Shown: positions 34,751-43,774 of the stretch, piece after piece
Layout of the letters: each line of letters begins with the position of its first letter
How positions within the stretch are numbered: the stretch's first letter is position 1
From: Botrimarina colliarenosi
Lineage (GTDB): Bacteria > Planctomycetota > Planctomycetia > Pirellulales > Lacipirellulaceae
NCBI RefSeq assembly: GCF_007859955.1
Contig: NZ_SJPR01000003.1
Span: 479,496-543,495, forward strand
DNA length: 64,000 nt
Direction: 5' to 3'
Program-made: the position numbers and the translations under genes
The notes under the pieces: model-generated
Seen by the model: only the letters and a program-made list of their open reading frames with translations
What the model was told of the DNA's origin: nothing
Databases searched by the model: none

Positions 34751-35953
34751 TCAGTCGGCGAGCTCGACCGGCGCCATCCGGCCCGACATCAGGTCGAGCA
34801 GCCGTGACCGCACGTCCGAAACGGGGAGGGCGTAGGTCTCGGTGCGTCCGGCCCGGGCGATGTTGAAGGCCACAACGCGGCCGTCGAGGTCGACGACCGG
34901 CCCGCCGCACTCGTCGGGCGTCAGCACGGTGTCGTGCTGCAGGGCCGACGGGAATCCGAAACGCCGCTCGCTGAGCTCGCCGCCGAGTCGGTTCTGATAG
35001 TGGGCCCGCTGCTCGCCGGGGTTGGGGGCCCAACTACGGAGGGTCGCCACGAGCCGGAGCTTCTCCTCTCCGCGGGCGACTTCTAGTTCGATTCGGTCGC
35101 CGGGGTGATGATTCCCGATCGCAATCTGGAGGTCTTCGGGCTTATGTGTTGGCGAATTATCGACCGACAGGATGAGGTCCCCAGTCTGCAACCCCGCCTC
35201 GAGGGCGGCGCTGTCATCCCTGACCTCGGTCACTTCGACAGCGGTGTCGGAGCCCTTCGTCTTGACGGGCTCGCGGTTGAAAGCGACGCCAAGGAATCCG
35301 GGGCTCTTTTCGATCGGCCGCGCCAGGACGCTGACGACGCCGACCGCGACGGGGTTGTGACCCAGGCCGACCGTCGCCAACCAATCGCCGGCGTGCAGGT
35401 CGCTTTCGTTTGCGGCAGAACTGGTGACCGGGATGCCCTGCTTTTTCTTCGGCCCGTTCGGTTCGTCGGCGTCATTGCGGAGCGATACCGCTTGGGTTGT
35501 CTCTCGCACCGCGCCGCCAGAGAGGTCGAGCGTCGCGAGCCCCTTGGCGTCGATCTTGAGCATCGCCAGGTCCGCTTCGGTGTCGACGCCGACAACCTTC
35601 GCTTCGACCTCGCGACGCACGTCGAGCCGGACCGTCACCGGTTCGAACAGGACGCTCGCCTTGGTAAGGACCCATCCATCCGGGCCGACGACGCCGCCGT
35701 AGGCGACCCGCTTGCCTTGCGAGCGGATCTCGACGGTCGCCTCTCTCGCCCGGGCGATCACCGGGCGAAATACCTCACGGATCTGCGAGCTGTTGGTGAA
35801 CCGCTCGTGCGGCACCATCAGGCTGCTGACCCATTGCTTGATCTGCTCGCCGAGGGCCGGCGCCTCGGCCATATCGGGCTCTTGCGCGCGCACGGGGCGC
35901 GCGACCATGACCGCGGCGAGAACGGCGACGACGTGTAGGGGGCGGGGCCTCAT
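34751..35953 (-). CDS. HtrA-like pseudoprotease with PDZ domain
   Basis: 400 residues, exported. The trypsin-like N-barrel is recognisable (VVGPDGWVLTKASV; EADLAMLKI), but the catalytic His position (TxxHV) reads TKASV and the Ser loop (GNSGGP) reads DECGGP, with Cys at the Ser position; the Asp (about 128) is kept. A PDZ domain (about 218-305) lies before the DECGGP loop (about 347), so it appears inserted between the two barrels rather than at the end. Proteolysis is therefore unlikely; a binding or chaperone role is inferred. The ATG overlaps the stop of the active paralogue upstream (ATGA at 35950-35953). Confidence 0.85.
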   Translation of the reverse strand: MRPRPLHVVAVLAAVMVARPVRAQEPDMAEAPALGEQIKQWVSSLMVPHERFTNSSQIREVFRPVIARAREATVEIRSQGKRVAYGGVVGPDGWVLTKASVLFEPVTVRLDVRREVEAKVVGVDTEADLAMLKIDAKGLATLDLSGGAVRETTQAVSLRNDADEPNGPKKKQGIPVTSSAANESDLHAGDWLATVGLGHNPVAVGVVSVLARPIEKSPGFLGVAFNREPVKTKGSDTAVEVTEVRDDSAALEAGLQTGDLILSVDNSPTHKPEDLQIAIGNHHPGDRIELEVARGEEKLRLVATLRSWAPNPGEQRAHYQNRLGGELSERRFGFPSALQHDTVLTPDECGGPVVDLDGRVVAFNIARAGRTETYALPVSDVRSRLLDLMSGRMAPVELAD

Positions 35954-37140
35954 CGGGGGTCCTCCGTGAAGGAGGCGCCGGGGAAGTCGGTCGGCGCCCG
36001 ACCGAGCCACAGCGTCAACTCAATTTTGACCCCATCGCGTTGAACGACAAGCGGCACCCGAGAGAACGCCTCTTGCCGACGGATCAGCCGATCGACCGCG
36101 GCGAGGCTCTCGGGCTCCTTACCGGCGACTTCGAGCAGCACGTCCCCCGGGGTGACGCCGGCTTCGGCGGCGGCGCGGCGCGGGAACACCTGGGTGACGA
36201 CCAGCCCGTCGCCGGTCTGCCGCAGCGCGAGTCCCGCCATCGGCCGCCAGTCGTCGGGGTCCTCGCCGTCGGGTACCCCGGTCATTCGGCCTTCCATCAG
36301 ACGCTGCCACTCGCGGCGGTAGGCGCCGACAGCGACGTGGTAGTTGCTGGTGATCTGCTCGCCGATCTTGCTGTGAATGGCGATGACCTCACCGCGGAGG
36401 TTGATGAGGGGGCCGCCCGAGTCGCCGCCAACGAGCGTCGCATCGGTGTTGATGAGGTCGTCGCTTACCGTCAAGACGCGTCCCAACCGGACCGGCGGGG
36501 CCCGGCCATCGACGAAGCCATTCGGTTGCCCCAGAGCGACGGTCCAGTCGCCCGGTTGCGGCGCGACTTCCGCGATTGGCAGAAAGGGCCACGCCCCCGG
36601 CTTGCCATCCTCCGAGGCGGGGGGGCTGTCGGTGATCTGCACCAAGCCGCTGTCGATCGGGTGATTCACCCCCAACGAGCGGCCCTTCACCCGATGGCCG
36701 TCGGGGAAGCGAATCATCACCTCGCGGTTCGGCTCGACACTGACATGGCCCGCGGTCAGGACCAAGCCGTCCGCCGACACAATGACGCCCGACCCGACCG
36801 AGTCGTTCATCTCGACCGAGACCGTCACCGGCCGGGCGCGGGCCACGACGCGGCGGACCTGTTGCTGTAGTAACCGGAGCTGCTCAACGGTGGAGGGGGG
36901 GCCGGGCTGCAAGGCCGCCTCGAGCTCCGCGGCCATCGGCAGCGAACCGTCCGACGGACTTTTCGCGACGTTGGTGGCCGGCTGTACGGCGGTCGGAGCG
37001 TCGGGAGCGGGCGTCGAGGCCCCTTCTTCGCCGCGAGTCAGTCCAGCAGACGCTAGCAGGATTACCAGCAGGCTGCCGGCCACCCCGCGGCTAAAGCGGC
37101 GAAACGGGGCGCCGGGGCGGTCGGAGACGATACTGTACAT
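35950..37140 (-). CDS. HtrA/DegP-like serine protease with PDZ domain
   Basis: 396 residues, with an N-terminal hydrophobic signal/anchor (about 18-32). The catalytic triad is intact: His in TAGHV (about 132), Asp in HPIDSGLVQI (about 163) and Ser in VGGDSGGPL (about 241). One C-terminal PDZ domain spans about 300-385. It probably works in periplasmic protein quality control. ATG 37140 is preferred over GTG 37146. It is coupled by a four-base overlap to the pseudoprotease, suggesting the two act together. Confidence 0.9.
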   Translation of the reverse strand: MYSIVSDRPGAPFRRFSRGVAGSLLVILLASAGLTRGEEGASTPAPDAPTAVQPATNVAKSPSDGSLPMAAELEAALQPGPPSTVEQLRLLQQQVRRVVARARPVTVSVEMNDSVGSGVIVSADGLVLTAGHVSVEPNREVMIRFPDGHRVKGRSLGVNHPIDSGLVQITDSPPASEDGKPGAWPFLPIAEVAPQPGDWTVALGQPNGFVDGRAPPVRLGRVLTVSDDLINTDATLVGGDSGGPLINLRGEVIAIHSKIGEQITSNYHVAVGAYRREWQRLMEGRMTGVPDGEDPDDWRPMAGLALRQTGDGLVVTQVFPRRAAAEAGVTPGDVLLEVAGKEPESLAAVDRLIRRQEAFSRVPLVVQRDGVKIELTLWLGRAPTDFPGASFTEDPR

Positions 37141-37153
37141 CCGCACTTGACAG

Positions 37154-37167
37154 TAAACAGGTGTTTA
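37154..37167. promoter_or_regulatory. Short palindrome between the protease operon and lexA
   Basis: TAAACAGGTGTTTA has exact six-base arms around a GG centre, in AT-richer DNA 14 bases upstream of the protease start and 230 bases from lexA. A regulator site is possible; it does not match LexA boxes I know. Confidence 0.25.
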
Positions 37168-37398
37168 GCAGAATGACTGCTGGCGGCGCCCGCCGCCGGA
37201 CGACTCCCAATTATAGCTGATCCCGCTGTTTTTCCCCGTCAACGTCGCCAGGAGCGCCAAGAATCGCCAGCAGCTTCTTTGGCAGGACCACCCGGATCGA
37301 CAGGAGAAGCCGATTTTTTCCGGCCGATCTCTCGGAATCTTCGGGCGTCTCCTTCTGACGCGAATGGCGCCTCAGCGGTTCCCAACCCCGACAGCCCC

Positions 37399-38016
37399 GT
37401 GTCCGACGCCAACCCCGTTTCGCTCGACTCGCTCACTAAACGCCAGGGCGAGGTCCTCGATTTCATCCGCGACAAGATCGAGAGCCGCGGCTACGGCCCC
37501 ACGGTCCGTGAGATCGGCGAGGCGTTCGGCATCGCGTCCCCCAACGGCGTGATGTGCCACCTCAAGGCGCTCGAGAAGAAGGGGCTCATCACCCGGGAGG
37601 CGAACCGCTCGCGCGCGATCCAGCTCTCGCCCGAGGCGCAGACGCAGACCGGCGTGCCGCTGGTCGGTTCGATCGCGGCCGGTAATTTGACCGAAGCGAT
37701 CGAGGTCGCGGAGCGGTTCCAGTTCGAGGACTGGTTCCCGGCCAAGAAGAGCCACTTCGCTTTGCGGGTGAAGGGGGACTCGATGATCGAGGCCGCGATC
37801 GCCGACGGCGACCTCGTGATCTGCCGCAAAGCGCGGACGGCCAACAAGGGCGACATCGTCGTGGCGGTTACCGACGAAGGGGACGCCACGCTCAAGTACT
37901 GGTTCCCCGAGGCGAACCGCGTCCGCCTCCAGCCGGCCAACAGCAGCATGAAGCCGATCTACTGCCGCAACGCCCAGGTGCAGGGGATCGTCACCGGCGT
38001 CGTGCGACGGTTGTGA
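37399..38016 (+). CDS. lexA: LexA SOS repressor
   Basis: 205 residues. The N-terminal winged helix reads LTKRQGEVLDFIRDKIESRGYGPTVREIG. The self-cleavage site is Ala-Gly in GSIAAGNL (94-95), the Ser nucleophile is in KGDSMIEA (about 128) and the Lys in ATLKYW (about 166), so autocleavage should work. GTG 37399 gives the usual LexA length; the open frame to 37279 adds 40 residues without family support. No recombinase gene is nearby, but uvrB and uvrA in the window are plausible regulon members. Confidence 0.95.
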   Translation: MSDANPVSLDSLTKRQGEVLDFIRDKIESRGYGPTVREIGEAFGIASPNGVMCHLKALEKKGLITREANRSRAIQLSPEAQTQTGVPLVGSIAAGNLTEAIEVAERFQFEDWFPAKKSHFALRVKGDSMIEAAIADGDLVICRKARTANKGDIVVAVTDEGDATLKYWFPEANRVRLQPANSSMKPIYCRNAQVQGIVTGVVRRL

Positions 38017-38107
38017 GTTGGGAGCGGACGATCGCCCGACGGGGAGCGACGGTTAAAAACTCGCGATCCCACCTCGACACAAGGCGATCGGCGCCGATCA
38101 TGGCGTG

Positions 38108-39790
38108 ATGCTGCGAAGCCGCCTGTTCTGGAAACTCTTTCTCGGGTTCACCCTAGTGAACCTTGTGGCGACGGCTGCGCTGGTGGCCGCCACCCGGTCG
38201 TGGCGCCAAGACGAGGCGACCGCCCTCGTTCGCGCCGAGGTCCGCACGGCGGCGCTGCTGCTCGCTGACGCCGCCAGCGACTGGGCGCGGGAGCCGACGC
38301 CCGCCCGCGCCGACGCCCTCCGCCTACTCGTCGAGAGGGCGGGCCTCGAAGTGCGGGTGCGACGCGACGCCAACGGCGAGCAACTCCGCGTTCCCGCCGA
38401 GAAGACGGATGGGAGGGAGCGCACCCAGGCCCGACTCCGATTGGGAACGGACCAACAGCCGTTGGGCGATCTTTGGGTGGAGAAACCCACCGAGAACGTC
38501 TCTGTAATGCTCGCCCGGATGTGGGCCCGTTACGCCGCTTACGTCCCGTTCGTTGGGCTGGCGATGGTGGCGGCCGGCTACGGCGTGGTCGCCCATCTCG
38601 TCGGCCCGGTGAGGTCGCTCAATCGGGCGGCCGTTGCGATGGCGAGCGGCGCCTATCGGCAGCGGGCGTTCGTCGCCAACCGCGACGAGCTCGGGGCGCT
38701 CGCCAACTCGTTCAATCGGATGAGCGAAGAACTCGGCCAGCGGCTCTCGCAGCTTCAGGAGAGCGATCGACGGCAGGCGACGGTCTTGGGCGGGATGATC
38801 GAAGGGGTCGTCGCGGTCGATGAACGGCAGCGGGTGCTCTTCGCCAACGACGCCGCCGGCAAGCTGTTCCACTTTATTCCGGTCGAGGTCGAACGTCGGC
38901 CCCTTCTGGAGGTGGTCCGCAACCACGCGCTGCACCAGGCAGTAAAAACCGCGATCGCGACGCGAACGCCACAGCGGCTTGAGATCGAGTGGGACGAGCG
39001 GATCCTTTCGGTCCAGGTGACGCCCCTCGTCGGCGAGCCGGCGGGCGCCGTCGTCGTGTTGCACGACACGACGGAACTGCGCCGGCTTGAGAACCTGCGG
39101 CGTGACTTTGTCGCCAACGTGTCGCATGAATTGAAGACGCCGCTGAGCACCATCAAGGCGAACGCCGAGACGCTGCTGCTGGGCGCCGTCGACGACAAGG
39201 TGCACCGCACCAAGTTCTTGGAGGGAATTGGCGCCCAGTCCGAGCGGCTCGAGGCGCTGATCCAAGACATGCTGACGCTCGCCCGGATCGAGTCGGCGCA
39301 GCAGCCGTTCGATATCGCCTCGGTGCTCGTCGCGCAGGCGGTCGCTTCGTGTTTGCTTGACTACCGACCCCGCGCCGAGGCGAAGGAGATCGCCCTCACC
39401 ACGGTCGAACCTGCGGGTTCACCGAACCTGAAGGTGCGGGCCGATCGCAATGGCCTGCAAGTCATCCTCAGCAACTTGGTCGACAACGCCATCAAGTACA
39501 CCCCGTCCGGCGGGCAAGTACGCATCGCGTGGGAATCGGTGGCCGTGAATGACGTTGCGATGGTGCGGATCGAGGTGGCCGACACCGGCAACGGCATCCC
39601 GGAAGAAAAACTGGCGCGGGTCTTCGAGCGGTTCTACCGCATCGACGAAGCCCGTTCACGCGAGCTGGGAGGCACCGGCCTCGGGCTCTCGATCGTGAAG
39701 CACCTCACGCAGTCCTTCGGCGGCGACGTAGCGGTCACGAGCCGACCCAACGAAGGCGCCGTGTTCGTTGTGACGCTGCCTGGGGCGTGA
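38108..39790 (+). CDS. PhoR-like sensor histidine kinase, no adjacent response regulator
   Basis: 560 residues. A transmembrane segment at about 10-30, a periplasmic stretch, a second transmembrane segment near 140-160, HAMP (PVRSLNRAAVAMASGAY), PAS (VLGGMIEGVVAVDERQRV), HisKA with phospho-accepting His in ANVSHELKTPLS, and HATPase_c with DNAIKYTPSGG and GGTGLGLSIVKHL. The architecture matches PhoR-type phosphate or envelope sensors. The usual response-regulator gene is not adjacent. ATG 38108 is preferred over the overlapping GTG 38105. Confidence 0.92.
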   Translation: MLRSRLFWKLFLGFTLVNLVATAALVAATRSWRQDEATALVRAEVRTAALLLADAASDWAREPTPARADALRLLVERAGLEVRVRRDANGEQLRVPAEKTDGRERTQARLRLGTDQQPLGDLWVEKPTENVSVMLARMWARYAAYVPFVGLAMVAAGYGVVAHLVGPVRSLNRAAVAMASGAYRQRAFVANRDELGALANSFNRMSEELGQRLSQLQESDRRQATVLGGMIEGVVAVDERQRVLFANDAAGKLFHFIPVEVERRPLLEVVRNHALHQAVKTAIATRTPQRLEIEWDERILSVQVTPLVGEPAGAVVVLHDTTELRRLENLRRDFVANVSHELKTPLSTIKANAETLLLGAVDDKVHRTKFLEGIGAQSERLEALIQDMLTLARIESAQQPFDIASVLVAQAVASCLLDYRPRAEAKEIALTTVEPAGSPNLKVRADRNGLQVILSNLVDNAIKYTPSGGQVRIAWESVAVNDVAMVRIEVADTGNGIPEEKLARVFERFYRIDEARSRELGGTGLGLSIVKHLTQSFGGDVAVTSRPNEGAVFVVTLPGA

Positions 39791-39793
39791 GAC

Positions 39794-41065
39794 CTAACGC
39801 TCGCCAATCGCGTACAGGGCGTCGAACGTCCGCAAGTAGAGCACCCCGTCACCCGGCACAGGGGACGACGAGATCGCTTCGCCGAGATCGTTCTGCGCGA
39901 GCTGCTCGAAGTCACGGCCGGCTTTGACCACCGTCACCACGCCGCGGCGGCTTGTCAGGTAGAGCTTGCCATCCGCCAGCAGCGGCGACGCGCGGTAGCG
40001 GTCGCTCACGGTCCGCTCGCGGTAGACCCGCTTGCCGGTCTTCGCCTCGAAGCAGGTGAGGTTGCCGTTCTCGCCGCAAAGATAGACCAGGCCATCGGCG
40101 ACAAGGGGCGAAGGGACGTCGGGCGTCCCCTTATCGAGACGCCACGCCTCGAACTCGCCGCCGGTGACGTCGCCCGAGCCGCCGAGCTGGACGGCGGCGA
40201 CGGCCCCTTGCTTCGCCGTGGGGGCGACGACGAGACCATCGCCCCACGCCGGCGAGGCGACGAACCGCAGCGTCGGGTGGTACGAGCCGGGAGGATTGAA
40301 TCCCATCAATCGCCATTGCTCGGCGCCCGTCTGCAGGTCGTGGGCCGTGGTGGCGTCGCCGCCGTGGGCGATGAGCACCGCGTCGGCGCCGGCGCCGGCG
40401 ATGATCGGCGAGGCGTAGGAGTGCTCGCACTCACGGTTCGCGCCGGTCTCGCGTTTGACAGACCAGACGGTCTTGCCCGTCTCGAGATCGAAGCAAGCGA
40501 TGCGCGCCTCGGCGGTCGCGGCGTCGCCATCGCCATGAATCCACTGCACGTAAGCGTAGCCGTCGTGGACGATCGGCGACGAGGCGTAACCGAATTGAAT
40601 GTCGAGCGGCGTGAGCCGCTCGTTGAGCGACAGCCGCCAGACAGGCTCCCCCTCGACCGTGTAGCACGCCATCGTCCCGTCTCCCATGACGGCGACGACA
40701 CTTCGGCCGTCGGTCGCCGGCGAGGGGGACGCGAGGTTCCCCTCGTCGCCGCGGAACGCGGCCTCGCCGGTCGTCACGGTGCGGCGCCAGAGCGGCTCGC
40801 CCGTGGCGGCGTCGTAGGCGGCCAGCAACAGCTCGGCGCCATCGGGCGTCGTGAGGAACAGCCGACCCCCTGCGAGCAACGGCGTCGACCCGGCCGGACC
40901 GGGGAGCGGCGTCCGCCAGAGGACGTTCTCCGTCGGCGACCAAGTGGTTGGCAGCCCGGTCGCGTCGGACACGCCGTTGGTCGCCGGCCCCCGCCAATGG
41001 GGCCAATTCGCGCCCGTGGTCGAGACGAGGGCGAGCGTCAAAAGCCCAACCAGTTGGCGGTGCAT
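39794..41065 (-). CDS. Secreted PQQ-like beta-propeller protein
   Basis: 423 residues with a signal peptide (MHRQLVGLLTLALVSTTGA) and repeated propeller blades (GDGTMACYTVEGEPVW, ACFDLETGKTVW, YLCGENGNLTCFEAKTGK). Relatives include BamB-like scaffolds and planctomycete WD-like secreted proteins; the quinone-ligand residues of true PQQ enzymes are not evident. GAGGAG seven bases before ATG 41065 fixes the start. It converges with the sensor kinase (3-base gap). A terminator-like hairpin lies in its leader (41094-41114). Confidence 0.85.
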   Translation of the reverse strand: MHRQLVGLLTLALVSTTGANWPHWRGPATNGVSDATGLPTTWSPTENVLWRTPLPGPAGSTPLLAGGRLFLTTPDGAELLLAAYDAATGEPLWRRTVTTGEAAFRGDEGNLASPSPATDGRSVVAVMGDGTMACYTVEGEPVWRLSLNERLTPLDIQFGYASSPIVHDGYAYVQWIHGDGDAATAEARIACFDLETGKTVWSVKRETGANRECEHSYASPIIAGAGADAVLIAHGGDATTAHDLQTGAEQWRLMGFNPPGSYHPTLRFVASPAWGDGLVVAPTAKQGAVAAVQLGGSGDVTGGEFEAWRLDKGTPDVPSPLVADGLVYLCGENGNLTCFEAKTGKRVYRERTVSDRYRASPLLADGKLYLTSRRGVVTVVKAGRDFEQLAQNDLGEAISSSPVPGDGVLYLRTFDALYAIGER

Positions 41066-41093
41066 GGCGAGTCTCCTCGGAGGGTGCTTCGCG

Positions 41094-41114
41094 AAAAAGG
41101 GGCCACGCGGCCCC
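41094..41114 (-). terminator. Terminator-like hairpin in the leader of the PQQ-propeller gene
   Basis: On the minus strand GGGGCC, a GCGT loop and GGCCCC are followed by five T (41098-41094), about 30 bases before the ATG at 41065. It either stops transcription arriving from upstream or acts as a leader attenuator. Confidence 0.45.
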
Positions 41115-41194
41115 GAGCGGTTAATATGAAGAGCGTAACCCACTTGGCGGCCCCTGGCGCTACGGCGCCGGGCCGTTTGCTCTGCCCAGGACTT

Positions 41195-42850
41195 ATGAAG
41201 CTCTCATCGATCCCCCAGGTCTACCGCAACGCCAACCGCTGGCGAGAGATCCTCGCCGTGTTGAGCAAGCACGGCCTCGCCGATCTCTTGGGGCGATTCG
41301 ACTTGCCGTTCGCCACCCGGCTGCTCCGAGGCGGAGCCAACAACGATCGGCCGTCGGTGCGGCGTGAAGAACGGATCCGCCGGGCGATGGAAGAACTGGG
41401 CCCCGCCTTCATTAAGTTTGGCCAGGTCCTGGCGACGCGGCCCGACCTCGTGGGGATCGATCTGGCCGACGAACTGTCAAAACTCCAGACGGCGGCGCCC
41501 GCCGACTCGCCCGAAGTCGTCCGCCAAGCCGTCGAGGCGTCACTGGGGCGTCCGGTCGAGGAGTGCTTTGCCGAGTTCGACGAGACCCCCGTCGCTTCCG
41601 CCTCGATCGGCCAAGTCCATCGCGCCCGGCTCGCCAACGGACGCCAAGTGGCGGTGAAGGTCCGGCGAGAAGGCGTCGAGCACCTGCTGCGTGTCGACAC
41701 CGACATCCTCGTGGGCCTCGCCGAGCTCGCCGAGAAGCTGCCCGACCTCGCGCCCTACCGACCCTGCGCGATCGCGGTCGAGTTCAGCCGCACGGTGCGA
41801 CGCGAGCTCGACTTCCGCGACGAGCGCCGCCGTATCGAGCAGTTCCGCGACGCGTTCGCGGGCGACCCGCGCTTGACGATCCCCGAGCCGATCGCCGACC
41901 TCTCGTCGGAACACGTCCTGACGCTCGAGTGGCTCGACGGGGCGAAGCTGTCGGACCCCGACTTTTCGATCCAGACCGACGCGGACCTGGCGCTCGTCGC
42001 CCGACACGGCGCCGAGGTGTTCCTCGAAATGATCTTCGACCACGGCCTCTACCACGCGGACCCTCACCCGGGGAACCTGATGGTGCTGCCCGGCGGCGTC
42101 ATCGGCCTGCTCGATTTTGGCATGGTCGGCCGCATCAGCGACGCGCTGCGCGAGGACCTCGAGGACATGCTGATCGCGATCGTCTCGGAGGACGCCGCCG
42201 AGCTGACCGCCGCCCTGCTGCGGATCGGCACGCGCCCACCGGAGCTCGATGACGACGCCTTCGCGGCCGACGTGGTTGACTACGTCGATCACTACGGCCA
42301 AATGGAGGTGGGTCAGTTCGATCTGGCCGGCGCGCTGACCGATTTGTTCCGCTTGGTGCGTCGTCACGGCATCGTATTGACGCCCCAGCTGGCGATGCTC
42401 TTAAAGCTGCTGGTGATGCTCGAGGGGACCGCTAAGCGGCTGTCGCCTCAGTTCTCGTTGGTAGACCTGCTCGCCCCGATGCAGCGGAAGATGCTGCTGC
42501 GGCGGCTCAACCCGTTGCGGCAGGCCAGGAAGGCGCGGCGGCTATTCGGCGAGGTCGAGCAGCTCGCCGAGGAGATGCCCCGCCGCGTCCGCGAACTGCT
42601 GACGCAATTTCAGTCGGGCCGGTTTGAGGTGCACCTCGATCACCGGGGGCTCGAGCCCGCTGTGAACCGGCTCGTGCTCGGTCTGTTGACCTGCGCCTTG
42701 ATCGTGTCGGGCGCCCTGATGGTGAGCCGCGAGGTTTGGCCCCTCTACGGCGTCTCGACGCCGGGCGTGGTCTCCTTCGCTTTCAGCGGCCTGTTGGGGC
42801 TGCGTCTACTCAGGGCGATCAGCAAGTCGGGCTGGCTCGATTCGCACTGA
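41195..42850 (+). CDS. AarF/UbiB (ABC1) atypical kinase
   Basis: 551 residues. Conserved blocks: the KxGQ motif in AFIKFGQVLATRPDLV, VASASIGQVHRARL, VAVKVRREGVEHLL, ADPHPGNLMVLP and LLDFGMVGR. Two hydrophobic C-terminal segments (near 490-510 and 525-545) anchor it in the membrane. Members support quinone or prenyl-lipid biosynthesis. The frame runs open from 40208, but that part only mirrors the antisense PQQ-propeller gene; ATG 41195 follows AGGA. Confidence 0.92.
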   Translation: MKLSSIPQVYRNANRWREILAVLSKHGLADLLGRFDLPFATRLLRGGANNDRPSVRREERIRRAMEELGPAFIKFGQVLATRPDLVGIDLADELSKLQTAAPADSPEVVRQAVEASLGRPVEECFAEFDETPVASASIGQVHRARLANGRQVAVKVRREGVEHLLRVDTDILVGLAELAEKLPDLAPYRPCAIAVEFSRTVRRELDFRDERRRIEQFRDAFAGDPRLTIPEPIADLSSEHVLTLEWLDGAKLSDPDFSIQTDADLALVARHGAEVFLEMIFDHGLYHADPHPGNLMVLPGGVIGLLDFGMVGRISDALREDLEDMLIAIVSEDAAELTAALLRIGTRPPELDDDAFAADVVDYVDHYGQMEVGQFDLAGALTDLFRLVRRHGIVLTPQLAMLLKLLVMLEGTAKRLSPQFSLVDLLAPMQRKMLLRRLNPLRQARKARRLFGEVEQLAEEMPRRVRELLTQFQSGRFEVHLDHRGLEPAVNRLVLGLLTCALIVSGALMVSREVWPLYGVSTPGVVSFAFSGLLGLRLLRAISKSGWLDSH

Positions 42851-42881
42851 CGAGCAGGCCACCCCCCAGGAACGCGGCGCC

Positions 42882-43043
42882 TCACGCGTCGGGCGTCGGC
42901 GTCCCGCTGAAGTGAGAGATCGCCGACTCGATCCGTTCGTTCAAGCGGTCGAGTTCCGATAGCAGCCGTTGCTGACGCTGCTCAATTCTGGCGAGCCGGT
43001 CGGCGGGGGTCCGTTCGCTCGACGGCTGACGACGCTCGGACAT
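42882..43043 (-). CDS. Possible small coiled-coil protein
   Basis: A 53-residue candidate, MSERRQPSSERTPADRL then a heptad-like stretch (IEQRQQRLLSELDRLNERI). The frame stays open upstream to 43445, but residues before the chosen Met look like non-coding translation. No family recognised and no clear ribosome-binding site. Confidence 0.35.
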   Translation of the reverse strand: MSERRQPSSERTPADRLARIEQRQQRLLSELDRLNERIESAISHFSGTPTPDA

Positions 43044-43406
43044 CTGGCGATTGGACCCCGGCTCCCGCGACGGCTCTCCGGCGGCGTCGCAGGGGTGGAG
43101 ATCGGACCGCCGAGGGGGTGGCGACCAGTGGGGCTGCTCACGGATTGCCGCCTCTTTTCGCCGGAGGCGTGGGTCGTGCCGGCGGCTGAAACCGGGCGAT
43201 TTGGGCGGTTTTTGCGGGTGACGGGCCGCGGGAGGCCCGCTCAAGCCCCCGCCGGCGAAAACGGGTAGCATCGCCGCCCGAGAAGCGTTATTCTTTCGGG
43301 TCTGCGGATTGCCCACTGGCCTCCGCCCTAAGATAGAGCACACCCATCCCCGAAGGCGGACCGGCCCAGACGCCGACCGCCGAGCGTTACCGGAGCTAGC
43401 GACAAC

Positions 43407-43601
43407 GTGGTTAAGCTGACCCTTCGCGACAAAGAGACGGCGCAAGAAGCCGTGCGGCGCTTCCGCAAGCTGGTCGAGCGGAGCGGTATCAAGAAGGAGA
43501 TGCGGATCCGGGAGTTCTACGAGAAGCCCAGCGCCACCAAGCGTCGCGCCAAGATCCGGGCCCAGCGTCGCGCCCGCCGTGATCGCCTCGCCCCCCGCTG
43601 A
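43407..43601 (+). CDS. rpsU: 30S ribosomal protein S21
   Basis: 64 residues, very basic: [34 protein letters not shown] and a terminal Arg-rich tail, the normal bS21 pattern and length. It begins with GTG 43407; GGAG lies 11 bases upstream, a slightly long spacing. A strong terminator 80 bases downstream suggests a monocistronic unit. Confidence 0.95.
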   Translation: MVKLTLRDKETAQEAVRRFRKLVERSGIKKEMRIREFYEKPSATKRRAKIRAQRRARRDRLAPR

Positions 43602-43682
43602 TCACGGGAGGCCAATCCGGCTTGGAGGACCTTTGGGACCTCGCCGTTTGGCATTCGTGGAGCGTTTGAGCACAACGAAAAT

Positions 43683-43720
43683 AAAGGCCCGCGTCGGGAG
43701 AACCCGACGCGGGCCTTTTT
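43683..43720 (+). terminator. Rho-independent terminator after rpsU
   Basis: A 16-bp perfect stem (AAAGGCCCGCGTCGGG and complement), AGAA loop and a T tract. The stem is A/T-flanked on both sides, so it may also serve the converging gene that ends at 43775. Confidence 0.92.
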
Positions 43721-43774
43721 GTCATGAACCGATCCGCTTCCGCGTGACGCCTGCCCCCGTCGGGGCGGACGACA

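Noticed and set aside
40208..41194. Long plus-strand frame upstream of the AarF/UbiB gene
   Set aside because: It mirrors the PQQ-propeller gene on the other strand, is Arg/Gly-rich and lacks family features; the true start is ATG 41195.
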